From: Archaeoglobales archaeon
Lineage (GTDB): Archaea; Halobacteriota; Archaeoglobi; Archaeoglobales; Archaeoglobaceae
Assembly: GCA_030055525.1 (NCBI GenBank)
Contig: JASFYJ010000006.1
Coordinates: 49,486 to 113,485, forward strand
DNA: 64,000 bases
Direction: 5' to 3'
Under the pieces are notes generated by a model that worked only from the letters and a program-made list of their open reading frames with translations, searched no databases and was not told where the DNA came from. The position numbers and the translations under genes were made by a program. This document shows positions 55,641-64,000 of this stretch, one piece after another. Numbering within the stretch: the stretch's first letter is position 1; each line of letters starts with the position of its first letter.

Positions 55641-56366
55641 ATGATAGATGAAATTGAGGAAGAGTTGAAGAAGAATATTCTGACGAGTGGAAATTCGGAG
55701 ATAGATAAAAGACTTGGAGGTGGCATACCTCTAGGTTCGCTAACACTTATAGAGGGAGAAAACGATACAGGAAAGAGTGTTCTCTGTCAGCAATTCACCT
55801 ACGGCGGTCTCGTGCAGGGGCACAGGATTGCGTACTATACAACTGAAAACACAATTAGAAGTCTTCTAAAGCAGATGGAGTCTTTAAGTTTGGATGTCTC
55901 AGATTTCTACGCGTGGGGTTATCTGAGAATATTTCCGGTGCATCTTGAGGGAGTAGAGTGGAGCTCAGAGCAGATGAAGAACATCCTCAATTTGGTGGCT
56001 GATCACGTGAAGGCGATAAAGGAGAACGTTGTGATAATCGATTCACTAACAATGTTTACCACCTATTCAACAGAGGACGATATACTGGAATTTCTGACGA
56101 GGTTGAAAAACCTGTGCGACAGTGGAAAAACGATACTTTTAACTCTGCACCAGCATGCATTCAAAGAAGATACCCTCGTAAGAATAAGAGCCGCGTGCGA
56201 TTGTCACTTGTTCTTAAAGAAGGAACAAGTTGGAGACAGATACGTTAGTGTTCTTGAGGTTTCAAAGGTAAGAGGGGCTAGAAAAACTACTGGAAACATA
56301 GTAAGCTTCGAAGTGACACCCGGATTTGGACTGAAGATAATTCCAATTTCGCAAGCACAGGCTTGA
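55641..56366 (+). CDS. arlH: ArlH, KaiC-like ATP-binding archaellum motor protein
   Basis: The 241-residue RecA/KaiC fold has Walker A EGENDTGKSVLCQQF, IAYYTTENTIRSLLKQM and Walker B VVIIDSLTMFTTY. ArlH binds ArlI and regulates motor assembly through nucleotide binding. It follows arlF by 4 nt. Confidence 0.92.
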   Translation: MIDEIEEELKKNILTSGNSEIDKRLGGGIPLGSLTLIEGENDTGKSVLCQQFTYGGLVQGHRIAYYTTENTIRSLLKQMESLSLDVSDFYAWGYLRIFPVHLEGVEWSSEQMKNILNLVADHVKAIKENVVIIDSLTMFTTYSTEDDILEFLTRLKNLCDSGKTILLTLHQHAFKEDTLVRIRAACDCHLFLKKEQVGDRYVSVLEVSKVRGARKTTGNIVSFEVTPGFGLKIIPISQAQA

Positions 56367-56408
56367 AAGAAAAGCTAAAATGTAGATGATGCTAATTACT
56401 ATGAGCAT

Positions 56409-58277
56409 ATGAGTGTGCAATCAAAGATCGATTTGAGCTTCAAACCAAGTGGAATAAAAAGTGGAGTAGCTGCCAACTTCCCATTCAAGCTTAGGGAGGT
56501 TGAGGAGGGTCACGATCACTCCAACTTGAAAAAATGCGGAATATACAAATTATTGCCCGATGCAATGAAAAAAGAGGTTGAGAAGAACCTCCATCTGCTT
56601 GAATACCTCCATATACTTCCAATAGATAAGCTCGGAATCCCAAAGTTCATTCCTAAGCTTGAAAAAAAGCACGGAGAGATGGATTCTCCTAACATAATCT
56701 ATCCAGCCGATGAAAACATCTACATCCACATATATCCCGACAAGAATGATGTCAGAAACTACTATATCCCAATAGAGCCAATTTTACTTACTGGAGTTGA
56801 CGAACTGCTGAAAGAAGTGGAGATAAGGCTTGTAGATTATATCACAGACATAGATTTCGATCCTGAGGATAGAGAAGCTAAGATAAGAATCCTGAAGGAT
56901 GCTCTAGGAAAGATATGTGAAGTTGTCGACAAAAAAGAAGTCAGCGATGCTGAAAGTGGAAAGCTGAATCTTTTGCCTGTTCAGAAGAAAAATATAAAGC
57001 TGTTAAACAGAAGATTTTTTGATAGTAATCATACCGGGAAGCTTAAAGTGACAATGCAACAGTATAAAGCTTTAGAGTACGCTTTGATAAGAGATAAAGT
57101 CGGTTTGGGAGTTCTTGAGCCTTACATAAAGGACAAGTATATCGAAGATATATCCTGCAGCGGTTTGGGGCCGATATTTATAGAACACAAGATATTCAAA
57201 GGTCTGAAGAGCGTAATAGAATTCAGAGACGAGGAGACACTAAACAGATTTATTATAAAGCTTGCTGAAAGAATTGGAAAGCCAGTAACCTACAAAGACC
57301 CAATCGTCGATGCCACCTTGCCTGATGGAAGCAGAATTAATATCGTCTATGGAAACGATATCAGCAAAAATGGTAGCAACTTTACAATAAGGAAGTTCAA
57401 CGAGACTCCGTTCAGCATTTTGGAACTTATTGAATTTGGATCCCTCGACTACATGGTTGCTGGCTATCTATGGCTGCTTATAAGCGAGGGAATGAGTGGA
57501 TTTGTTTGTGGTGAAACTGCAAGCGGTAAGACAACGCTTTTGAACGCTCTAACAGCATTCATACGACCTGAAGCAAAGGTTGTTTCCATAGAAGATACTC
57601 CAGAACTCCAGGTTCCACATAAAAACTGGACAAGGGAGGTTACGAGAGGTACGACAAGGGGTGCTAAGATAGGCGAAGGTTCTGGGAGTGATGTGACCAT
57701 GTTCGATCTGCTAAAGGCAGCTTTAAGGCAGAGGCCTAACTACATACTCGTGGGTGAAATTAGAGGCGTCGAGGGGAACATAGCTTTCCAAGCTATGCAA
57801 ACTGGTCATCCTGTGATGGCTACCTTCCATGCTGCAAGCGTAGACAAGCTCATCCAGAGGCTTACAGCGGAACCCATAAGCGTTCCGAAAACTTTCATCG
57901 ATAATCTGAACTTTGTTGTCATTCAGAGCGCTGTTCGTCGCCCGGATGGTAAGCTCGTAAGGAGAGTAATAAGCGTAAATGAACTCGTGGGTTACAACCC
58001 TCAGAAGGGTGGTGTAAGCTACATCGAAGTATTCCAGTGGGATCCTGTAACCGACAAGCATGTATTCACAGGTTTCGGCAGTTCTTATCTTTTAGAGCAA
58101 AAAATTGCAACCAGATTAGGCATACCGCCAAATAAGAAGAAGGTGATCTACAAAGAGGTTGAAAAGAGGGCAAAGATACTTAAAACTCTGCACGATCAGG
58201 GAGTAAAGAACTTCTATGACTTCTTCGCAGCGATATCGAAGATAACAAAGAGTGGCGTGCTGAACGTAAAGGTGTAG
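56409..58277 (+). CDS. arlI: ArlI, archaellum assembly and rotation ATPase
   Basis: The 622-residue secretion-type ATPase has a long N-terminal region, VDATLPDGSRINIVYG, Walker A CGETASGKTTLLNAL (about 366), the Asp box SIEDTPELQVPH, Walker B ILVGEIRGVEGN and the His box MATFHAAS. It powers filament assembly and rotation as a hexamer under ArlJ. Length is at the upper end for the family because of the extended N-terminus. Confidence 0.95.
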   Translation: MSVQSKIDLSFKPSGIKSGVAANFPFKLREVEEGHDHSNLKKCGIYKLLPDAMKKEVEKNLHLLEYLHILPIDKLGIPKFIPKLEKKHGEMDSPNIIYPADENIYIHIYPDKNDVRNYYIPIEPILLTGVDELLKEVEIRLVDYITDIDFDPEDREAKIRILKDALGKICEVVDKKEVSDAESGKLNLLPVQKKNIKLLNRRFFDSNHTGKLKVTMQQYKALEYALIRDKVGLGVLEPYIKDKYIEDISCSGLGPIFIEHKIFKGLKSVIEFRDEETLNRFIIKLAERIGKPVTYKDPIVDATLPDGSRINIVYGNDISKNGSNFTIRKFNETPFSILELIEFGSLDYMVAGYLWLLISEGMSGFVCGETASGKTTLLNALTAFIRPEAKVVSIEDTPELQVPHKNWTREVTRGTTRGAKIGEGSGSDVTMFDLLKAALRQRPNYILVGEIRGVEGNIAFQAMQTGHPVMATFHAASVDKLIQRLTAEPISVPKTFIDNLNFVVIQSAVRRPDGKLVRRVISVNELVGYNPQKGGVSYIEVFQWDPVTDKHVFTGFGSSYLLEQKIATRLGIPPNKKKVIYKEVEKRAKILKTLHDQGVKNFYDFFAAISKITKSGVLNVKV

Positions 58278-58279
58278 CC

Positions 58280-59905
58280 ATGGAAGTTAAAGAGAAGTTT
58301 GCTTTAAAAGGTGCTAAAATCGAATTCAACTTTTTTAAAAAATTAGCTGAAAAAATCAGGCATCTTTCAGAGAACAGTCTAATGGACAACGATCTCCTTT
58401 TTACTCTAACATACATGGCCTCCCTTTCAACTGCAAAGCTGAGCAGAGATAAGATATTCGAGATGGTATCTGAGAGGGACTACTTGCCAAGCAAATACTT
58501 CAGAAAGATAAAGGATCTAACTCAAAAATGGCATTACGATTACGCAACTGCCTGCAGCCTTATGGCGGATAAGGTCAGGCATGAAAGACTCAAAAGTTTG
58601 TTCAACAGACTGGCCAATGCTATATCTGCTGGAGAGCCAGATGAAGAATTCTTGGCGAGGGAATGGAAGCATTTCAAGACGGTAAGAAAGGATGAATATG
58701 AACGATCACTTGAAAGCTTAAGAAAATGGACCGACGCTTACGTATCTCTTCTGGTCTCGGCATCGCTTATATCCATCGTCATACTGCTTTCAGTGATAAT
58801 CTACAGCCCTGGAGATGCTGCTGCTACACTATATGGTGCGGTTTTGGCGAACGTTTTTATATGCGGATTTGGAGTTTTTATGCTCTGGAGAGCGGTTCCA
58901 AAGGATAAGAAGGTTCATAACTACTACATAAAATCTAAAGAACAGGTTCTGGTTTCAAAACTCTCAAAAATTATAATTCCCCTCGGCATCCTCGTACTTG
59001 TAGCCTTCGTAATTGTTCCAACACTTCTAGGTGGCTTTTCAATTACTGGAAACGTTTTAATCAGCATTAAGGAACTCAGAGGATATGGTTTTGTATTTGC
59101 AGGCTTGCTACTTCTACCAATAGCCATAATCGCAAAGATAGATGACTCAAAGATATCTGGAAGAGATGAAGCATTCACATCGTTCATCAGAAGCCTTGGA
59201 GCGATAAAGTCTGGAGCTGGTGTTTCGATAGCTGAGGCTATATCGAGGATAGATGAAAAAAACCTCGGTGCTTTGAAAGATCTCGTTGCTCAGCTTTATC
59301 GAAGACTTTCTTTGGGCTTGGATGCAAAACTCAGCTGGGCAAGGTTTATAGGGGAAAGCGGTAGCTATCTTATACACAAGTTCACAAACATCTTCTTAGA
59401 TGCCACAGACCTCGGTGGAGATGCAGATGTTGTTGGCGAGATAGTTTCATCATCCAATCTAGAGATGGTACTACTAAGGTTGAAAAGGAATCTGATATCT
59501 TCGGGCTTCATAAACCTGCTGATTCCTCTGCATCTTTCAATGGTCGGACTGATAATATTCATAACGGAGATAATGAACATATTCACGAGCTACATAACCC
59601 AGCTTTTTGAAACACAGATCGGTGGAAATTTAGGTGGCATAATGTCTAACTTACCCGGAGGATTGAGTGGTATGAACATTGGAATTTTTAGCGCTATACC
59701 CTTCGAGCTAATGAACCAGTTTACGGTATTTTCAATTCTTTCTCTTACTATTGCTAATACGATTGCTGCAAACATCGTCAAAGGCAGTGGAGTTTATATG
59801 TATGTGTTTTATGGTTCGATTTTTGCCCTGCTTTCTGGAGTCTTATTGTTAGTTATTCCACCGCTTGTTGAGTGGCTGTTTAGCTTTCCCTCGTTTGTTG
59901 AATAG
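58280..59905 (+). CDS. arlJ: ArlJ, archaellum platform membrane protein
   Basis: The 541-residue protein has a soluble N-terminal part with helical bundles, about seven to nine membrane helices (about 150-540) and the T2SSF-like cytoplasmic domain (FTSFIRSLGAIKSGAGVSIA) between them. It is the membrane platform on which ArlI and ArlH act. It begins 2 nt after the arlI stop. Confidence 0.93.
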   Translation: MEVKEKFALKGAKIEFNFFKKLAEKIRHLSENSLMDNDLLFTLTYMASLSTAKLSRDKIFEMVSERDYLPSKYFRKIKDLTQKWHYDYATACSLMADKVRHERLKSLFNRLANAISAGEPDEEFLAREWKHFKTVRKDEYERSLESLRKWTDAYVSLLVSASLISIVILLSVIIYSPGDAAATLYGAVLANVFICGFGVFMLWRAVPKDKKVHNYYIKSKEQVLVSKLSKIIIPLGILVLVAFVIVPTLLGGFSITGNVLISIKELRGYGFVFAGLLLLPIAIIAKIDDSKISGRDEAFTSFIRSLGAIKSGAGVSIAEAISRIDEKNLGALKDLVAQLYRRLSLGLDAKLSWARFIGESGSYLIHKFTNIFLDATDLGGDADVVGEIVSSSNLEMVLLRLKRNLISSGFINLLIPLHLSMVGLIIFITEIMNIFTSYITQLFETQIGGNLGGIMSNLPGGLSGMNIGIFSAIPFELMNQFTVFSILSLTIANTIAANIVKGSGVYMYVFYGSIFALLSGVLLLVIPPLVEWLFSFPSFVE

Positions 59906-59916
59906 GAGGTGAGAAA

Positions 59917-60651
59917 ATGGAGTTCCCTATAGAGCTCATTCTTGGAATTCTGCTTGCGTTTATATTTATTGCATTATCGAACGTTTTTAATGCTGTTAGA
60001 AGAAAAAACAGCAAATCGAAAGAGTCTACTTCCGAAACAGGTGTTGTTTCGGAGTCTAGAAGATTTAAAGTTCCAAAAAGCTTAAGTATTTTTTCAAAGA
60101 TTAAGCTCGGTTCTAAAGAGAAAAAAGAGGAGAAGCTGAAAGAGATAGACAAAAAACTTGAGGAAGCTATTTCAACTGTGCCAACAAAAAGCGTTGAGAA
60201 AACGGTTGTTTTGGAGGGAGGAGATGAGTTATCGAAGGAGGCGTCGGAAAAATTCAGGGTTGAAGAGAACCTGCTCGAAGAAATGCAATCTGGCTTAAAG
60301 GCTGAAGCATCTAATATCGAAATCAAAGAACCTGAAAACAAGACGGTTCAGGAGTTACCAGATTTGCCAGAGGAGGATTTAAATATGAACATGGACAGCG
60401 TTGATGAACAGTTCAATTTAGAAGCGGAATCTGAGGAGAAGAATGAGGAAAAAAATGAAGAAAAAGTTGAGCTTGATGAGGAAGATGATCTCGTTTCAAA
60501 GATAGTCAAAGTTGCAGAAACTGAAGAGGAAGAGGAGGTAGATCTGCTGAGAGATCTAAAAGGGCAAAAATTCAATGTTGAAGAACTTGAGAAGGATCTG
60601 AGCAGCGTTTTGAATAAATTACGGGGGATGAAGAATGCCAGAAGCGAATGA
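59917..60651 (+). CDS. Membrane-anchored acidic protein linked to the archaellum operon
   Basis: No family is recognised. The 244-residue protein has one N-terminal helix (MEFPIELILGILLAFIFIAL), a short basic stretch (RRKNSKSK), about 150 residues dominated by Glu/Lys/Asp/Ser that are probably disordered or coiled, and a short conserved-looking end (VDLLRDLKGQKFNVEELEKD). A strong AGGAGGTGA site precedes the ATG, 11 nt after arlJ, and the next gene overlaps it. It faces the cytoplasm with its acidic tail and may tether motor or signalling proteins to the membrane; this is inference. Confidence 0.65.
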   Translation: MEFPIELILGILLAFIFIALSNVFNAVRRKNSKSKESTSETGVVSESRRFKVPKSLSIFSKIKLGSKEKKEEKLKEIDKKLEEAISTVPTKSVEKTVVLEGGDELSKEASEKFRVEENLLEEMQSGLKAEASNIEIKEPENKTVQELPDLPEEDLNMNMDSVDEQFNLEAESEEKNEEKNEEKVELDEEDDLVSKIVKVAETEEEEEVDLLRDLKGQKFNVEELEKDLSSVLNKLRGMKNARSE

Positions 60652-61282
60652 TGTTTTCTACATCGCCCTATCCATAGCTACCCAGATATGGATGCTTGAG
60701 GAAAGAAGGCAGATGGTTGAATTCGTATGCTCACAACTTGCAGAGCTTGAAGAGTGTTCAGCGGTGGTGATGGTAGATAAAGAGGGAGAGTTCTATAGCA
60801 TGAAGGAGAATGTCTTAGCATGCGAATTTTTGAGGTACCATCCGAGATCTCTGAGCATAGTAGATGCAAATAGATGTAAATGCGAAAAAAGAGAACACGA
60901 ACTTTTAGTAGCTTTGTCTTACAACTCCGGCTGTGGAGCATATGTTTTTCTGAAAAAAGCAAACGAAGAGACAATTCAGGTGATAAAAGATGTTTTTGAC
61001 ATCCTATCGAGAGCGATAGCGTTGAAAAAGATACAGGATGAAAGAGTCAAGATAATTGAAAGGCTGCAGAAAAACCTTGAATATTTTGCGCACCTTTCGG
61101 ACAGAATTAGAAACCCTCTAGCGGTAATAATGGGTGCGATAGAGATAGGCGATGAGATAGGAAAAGAGAAGGTTTATGAACTGGTTTGGAAGAATGCTTT
61201 AAAAATCAAGGAAACGCTCGACGAGCTTTCGGATGCAGAGTTAAAGACGAAAACGTACGTCAAAAAGTATCGTGAAAAATAA
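60635..61282 (+). CDS. GAF-like / degenerate histidine-kinase dimerisation protein
   Basis: The 215-residue soluble protein has an N-terminal GAF-like half (20-130) with six cysteines, including CKC at 81-83. A linker helix follows, then a HisKA-like segment, EYFAHLSDRIRNPLAVIMGAI. At residue 156 it has Asp where histidine kinases carry the phosphorylated His, and there is no ATPase domain. It may be a signalling scaffold or phosphotransfer decoy. It overlaps the acidic protein gene by 17 nt and ends the archaellum transcription unit. Confidence 0.65.
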   Translation: MPEANDVFYIALSIATQIWMLEERRQMVEFVCSQLAELEECSAVVMVDKEGEFYSMKENVLACEFLRYHPRSLSIVDANRCKCEKREHELLVALSYNSGCGAYVFLKKANEETIQVIKDVFDILSRAIALKKIQDERVKIIERLQKNLEYFAHLSDRIRNPLAVIMGAIEIGDEIGKEKVYELVWKNALKIKETLDELSDAELKTKTYVKKYREK

Positions 61283-61301
61283 AATTAAATTAAAATTTTA
61301 T
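61283..61301. terminator. Shared A/T-rich 3' spacer between convergent genes
   Basis: The 19-nt gap between the convergent pseudo-kinase and winged-helix genes, with its flanks, reads as alternating A- and T-runs (AAATTAAAATTTTATTT). It could end transcription in both directions. Confidence 0.4.
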
Positions 61302-61589
61302 TTAAACAATCGAAAACAGTCTCTGCAGAACCTCAGCCACTTCCAAGCCCTTCTTTGTCAGTTGGTAAAAATCTTCGGATTTTTCTACGATCTCAAGTTT
61401 TGCCAAAGCTTTTAGGTGCCTGTCTAAGATTCCGGGATTCAAACGGGTTTCGAACATTATTTCTGAAAACCTCTTAGGACTTCTTTCAAGACAGAAAACT
61501 ATACTGCTTACACCACTCCTTGACAGAACCTTCAAAACTGTAACATCCACATTAGTTTCGAAGAGTCTTCTTGCCTCTAGGGCAGACAT
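61302..61589 (-). CDS. Small winged-helix DNA-binding protein
   Basis: The 95-residue protein is a single winged helix: VTVLKVLSRSGVSSIVFCL, KRFSEIMFETRLNPGILDRH (recognition helix region) and LEIVEKSEDFYQLTKKG (wing). It resembles HxlR/ArsR-like archaeal regulators. Between the archaellum operon end and a chemoreceptor gene, it is a candidate regulator of either, comparable in position and size only to EarA of methanococci. The 167-nt divergent spacer to the chemoreceptor holds several TATA-like stretches. Confidence 0.75.
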   Translation of the reverse strand: MSALEARRLFETNVDVTVLKVLSRSGVSSIVFCLERSPKRFSEIMFETRLNPGILDRHLKALAKLEIVEKSEDFYQLTKKGLEVAEVLQRLFSIV

Positions 61590-61719
61590 ATTGTGTTGTT
61601 AAAAATTACCAGATATAAATGTTTCGAAATATTGTGAAATTCGTTTTTTGCAATTACTCCCTGCGAAAAATTTCAACTCTGCATTTCCAAAAAGGAAATT
61701 TTATATCACAAAGAAAATT

Positions 61720-61727
61720 TTATAATT
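61720..61727 (+). promoter_or_regulatory. Candidate TATA box of the chemoreceptor gene
   Basis: A TTATAATT-type element lies about 34 nt before the chemoreceptor ATG at 61757. Another (TTTTATATC, near 61699-61707) is further upstream. A GGTGGTG ribosome-binding site precedes the ATG. Confidence 0.45.
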
Positions 61728-61756
61728 TAAGAGTTTTGTATCATTTTGGTGGTGTT

Positions 61757-64000
61757 ATGGGTGTTGAAGAGCTCACGTCACTTCTTCAAAATGAAGAGAC
61801 GCTAAACAAGCTAAAAATTTTGCTTGAAAGTGTGAAAGAAAGAGAAAATGATAAAAAATTGGAGGAGAGAGTAGCAGAACTTGAAAAAAAACTTGTAGAA
61901 AAAGAAAAAGAACTTGAAATAAAGAACAGGGAAGCTGAAAGGCTGAGAAAGTTTGTAGAAACGATATTCTGGAGCGTGCCCAAGCCCATATGTATATACT
62001 TCCTAGACAAAAATGGGAAGCTTAGATACTTCAACGAGTACGTACTTAAGCTCTTCAACAAGAAGAAAGAAGATGTAATCGGTTTTGCACCTTCAGAGAT
62101 ATTCTACGCTCCAGATGGAAAAAGAAGGCTTGCTGATGTTGGCTTGAAGACGAACATAGAGATAGCACTTGAAAAGGGTGGATTGACAGTAGAGGGTATA
62201 GAAGCTGCGCTGAATACTGAAATCGGTAAGATCCCTATTCTCACTTCATGCGGCCCAGTTCGAATCGATGGAGAGTTAGAAGGAATGGTTGGATTCTTTG
62301 TGGATATAAGCTCAATAAAGGAGAAAGAAGAAGAAATTAAAAAAGCTTACGAGCTTGTAAACAACATCTTCAAGAATTTACCAACCTACGTGATATTCGT
62401 TGACGAGAATGGAAAAATAAAGTTTGCAAACGATAACGCAGCCAAGCTTGCAGGTTATTCGAGGGCTGAGGAGATAATAGGACTCAAACCTACAGATATA
62501 GCTAAGATCCACTCTGAATACAGTGAAAACGCGAAGATTATTGTTGAAGCTGTTAAAAATAGACAGAAGGTGGAAAACGTTGAAGTTAAGTTGGTTTCTA
62601 AGATAGGGGAGATATTCACGAACGTTTCGATATACCCAATATACATAGGAAACGACTTCGCAGGCTACATAGAGGTCTTCACCGACGTTACCGTATACAA
62701 GGAAAAGGAGTCTGAACTTAAACAGATCTTGGATGGCATACCGGTTGCGACCTTCGTGATAGATGCAAACCACACTGTTGTTCACTGGGATCAATCGATG
62801 GAGGAGATAACAGGAGTTAAGGCTGAAGAAGTGGTAGGTACAAAGGATGCCTGGAAGGGATTTTATAGAGAAAAGAGGCCGACATTAGCAGATATCGTTG
62901 CAGACCATCCAAAAGATGCTGACAGATTTGACAGCAAGATCCTTAAATCCGAAATGGTTAAAGGGGCCTACTACGTAGATATCCACGAAGCAAACTATCC
63001 AAGAGCAAGCAAAAAGCGCTGGGTGAGAACTACAGCTACGCCAATATTTGACTCTAAAGGTAACCTCGTAAAAGTCGTGGAAACTATTGAAGATTTCACC
63101 GAAGTCAAGATGAGAGAAAAGCAGCTTGAAAGGATACTGAACTCCCTACCGGTTGCAGTTTTATTGATGGATGCTAGCAAAACTGTTAAGTTCTGGAACA
63201 AGGCTTGCGAAGATCTAACAGGAGTTAAGGCTGAAGAAGTGGTAGGTACAAAGGATGCCTGGAAGGCTTTTTACAAGGAGAAGAGGCCGACAATTGGAGA
63301 GATAATAATAGACAATCCAAAAGATGCTGACAGATACTACGATAAGGTTTACAGATCTTCCATAGTTGATGGAGCGTTTGTTGTGGAAGCAAGATTTGAA
63401 CTTCCAAGAAACAGAAGATTGGTCCACTTCAGAACAACTGGAACTCCGATATTAGATGAAAATGGCAAAGTTGAATCAGTCGTAGTTGCAATGGAGGATA
63501 TAAAGGAGTTAAAAGACAGAGAAATGGAGATTCAGCAGAATCTAAAATATATAAGCGAATGTTTATCAAAATTAAGCTACGGAATTCGTGAACTTGAAGC
63601 TGGTAACCTCAACGTAAAGCTCCAGAAGATCAAAGATGACGAGTTCGGGAAGACTTTTGAAGAGTTCAACGAGTTCGTGGATAGGCTAAGGCAGATAATA
63701 GTTAAGCTTGCTGGAGATATGAAGGAGACTTCGAAGATAGTGGCACAGGCTAAAGAGGCTATAGCGCAGGTTAACGCCGGGATGGAGCAGATAAGCAGCG
63801 CATCTCAGCAGATAGCGACTGGTAGCGAGAACTTATCGAGACTTGCGAACACTTCCTCGGCTGAGCTTAAGGAGTTGCAGAAGTTGATGACGAGGATAAG
63901 TGAAGATGTAAACTCATCCGCAAACTTCGCCGCCGAAGCTTCAAAGAGCGCTGCAAGTGCAAGGGAGAAGGGTGGAAAGGCTATTTCTATGCTAAACGAG
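61757..64000 (+). CDS. Soluble methyl-accepting chemotaxis protein with four PAS domains (3' end cut)
   Basis: 748 residues are visible from ATG 61757. An N-terminal coiled coil (25-65) leads to four PAS domains: about 70-190, 195-320, 325-455 and 460-590. A HAMP-like linker (LSYGIRELEAGNLNVKLQKI) and the beginning of an MCP signalling coiled coil (MEQISSASQQIATGSENLSR) follow. No membrane helix is seen, so it should sense cytoplasmic signals (redox or ligand) and control CheA. PAS 3 and PAS 4 contain the same GVKAEEVVGTKDAWK segment. The gene continues beyond the window. Confidence 0.93.
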   Translation, partial: MGVEELTSLLQNEETLNKLKILLESVKERENDKKLEERVAELEKKLVEKEKELEIKNREAERLRKFVETIFWSVPKPICIYFLDKNGKLRYFNEYVLKLFNKKKEDVIGFAPSEIFYAPDGKRRLADVGLKTNIEIALEKGGLTVEGIEAALNTEIGKIPILTSCGPVRIDGELEGMVGFFVDISSIKEKEEEIKKAYELVNNIFKNLPTYVIFVDENGKIKFANDNAAKLAGYSRAEEIIGLKPTDIAKIHSEYSENAKIIVEAVKNRQKVENVEVKLVSKIGEIFTNVSIYPIYIGNDFAGYIEVFTDVTVYKEKESELKQILDGIPVATFVIDANHTVVHWDQSMEEITGVKAEEVVGTKDAWKGFYREKRPTLADIVADHPKDADRFDSKILKSEMVKGAYYVDIHEANYPRASKKRWVRTTATPIFDSKGNLVKVVETIEDFTEVKMREKQLERILNSLPVAVLLMDASKTVKFWNKACEDLTGVKAEEVVGTKDAWKAFYKEKRPTIGEIIIDNPKDADRYYDKVYRSSIVDGAFVVEARFELPRNRRLVHFRTTGTPILDENGKVESVVVAMEDIKELKDREMEIQQNLKYISECLSKLSYGIRELEAGNLNVKLQKIKDDEFGKTFEEFNEFVDRLRQIIVKLAGDMKETSKIVAQAKEAIAQVNAGMEQISSASQQIATGSENLSRLANTSSAELKELQKLMTRISEDVNSSANFAAEASKSAASAREKGGKAISMLNE
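62808..62858 (+). repeat. Intragenic PAS repeat, copy 1
   Basis: This 51-nt stretch in PAS domain 3 is identical by eye to 63216-63266 in PAS domain 4 (408 nt, 136 codons, apart). Confidence 0.85.
63216..63266 (+). repeat. Intragenic PAS repeat, copy 2
   Basis: Second copy of the 51-nt stretch at 62808-62858. The surrounding PAS sequences have diverged more, so the identity is local. Confidence 0.85.

Overview
The window reads as a chromosomal segment of a hyperthermophilic, anaerobic euryarchaeon, most likely a member of the Archaeoglobales. The reasons are its archaeal informational genes (Rpo10/RpoN, Rpo6/RpoK, L18e, Nob1, TmcA, an intron-containing tRNA-Trp), a tetrahydromethanopterin gene (beta-RFAP synthase), a predicted alternative (siroheme) heme pathway enzyme, a multiheme cytochrome module, thiolase, D-lactate dehydrogenase and carboxylesterase genes of the kind found in Archaeoglobus, and a complete archaellum operon. 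Genes are densely packed. Starts often overlap the preceding stop by 4 nt, TATA boxes are clear, and several genes appear leaderless. No CRISPR array, rRNA gene or intact insertion sequence was seen.

Layout. 1-2.85 kb (minus): thiolase (cut by the window edge), UbiX-type flavin prenyltransferase and a CetZ-type tubulin homologue. 2.96-9.36 kb (plus): purE-purC-carA-carB-larB, an overlapping nucleotide-precursor operon that ends with a nickel-pincer cofactor gene. 9.36-12.5 kb (minus): tRNA methyltransferase and an NrfD/FeS/tetraheme cytochrome module. 12.5-14.8 kb: nadE, a membrane-anchored winged-helix protein, DUF166 and tRNA-Gly. 14.9-26.9 kb: TspO, purS-purL, a TlyA-like protein, an OYE-type oxidoreductase, thioesterase, a glycosyltransferase pair with gatB, larE, esterase and a Kv-type channel. 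27-32 kb (minus): tRNA-Lys, then the rpl18e-rpl13-rps9-rpoN-[tRNA-Pro]-rpoK-eno-rps2 operon, preceded by a radical SAM gene of the AhbC type. 32-38 kb: tRNA-Ser, argC, a FAD-linked dehydrogenase, ASCH protein, tmcA and a tRNA-Trp whose intron carries box C/D guide motifs. 38-51 kb: hisF, two pterin-related genes, pdxS/pdxT, nnrDE, glyA, an m5C methyltransferase with a PUA-like partner, DUF63, argS, a glycosyltransferase, gfcR and nob1.

51.1-61.3 kb (plus) is a complete archaellum operon: four archaellins in an A-B-A-B order, an ArlC/D/E-type protein, ArlG, ArlF, ArlH, ArlI and ArlJ. Two further genes of unknown role follow: a membrane-anchored acidic protein and a soluble protein with a histidine-kinase-like dimerisation segment that lacks the phospho-accepting histidine. 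A small winged-helix regulator (minus) and the start of a soluble four-PAS chemoreceptor end the window, so motility and sensing genes are contiguous.

The observations most worth following are the tRNA-Trp intron, whose two guides fit positions 34 and 39 by the D+5 rule; the duplicated archaellin pair with a sequon-rich insertion in one copy; the two unassigned archaellum-linked genes; the NrfD/FeS/cytochrome module with no catalytic subunit; and the tRNA-Pro gene wedged between and overlapping RNA polymerase subunit genes.
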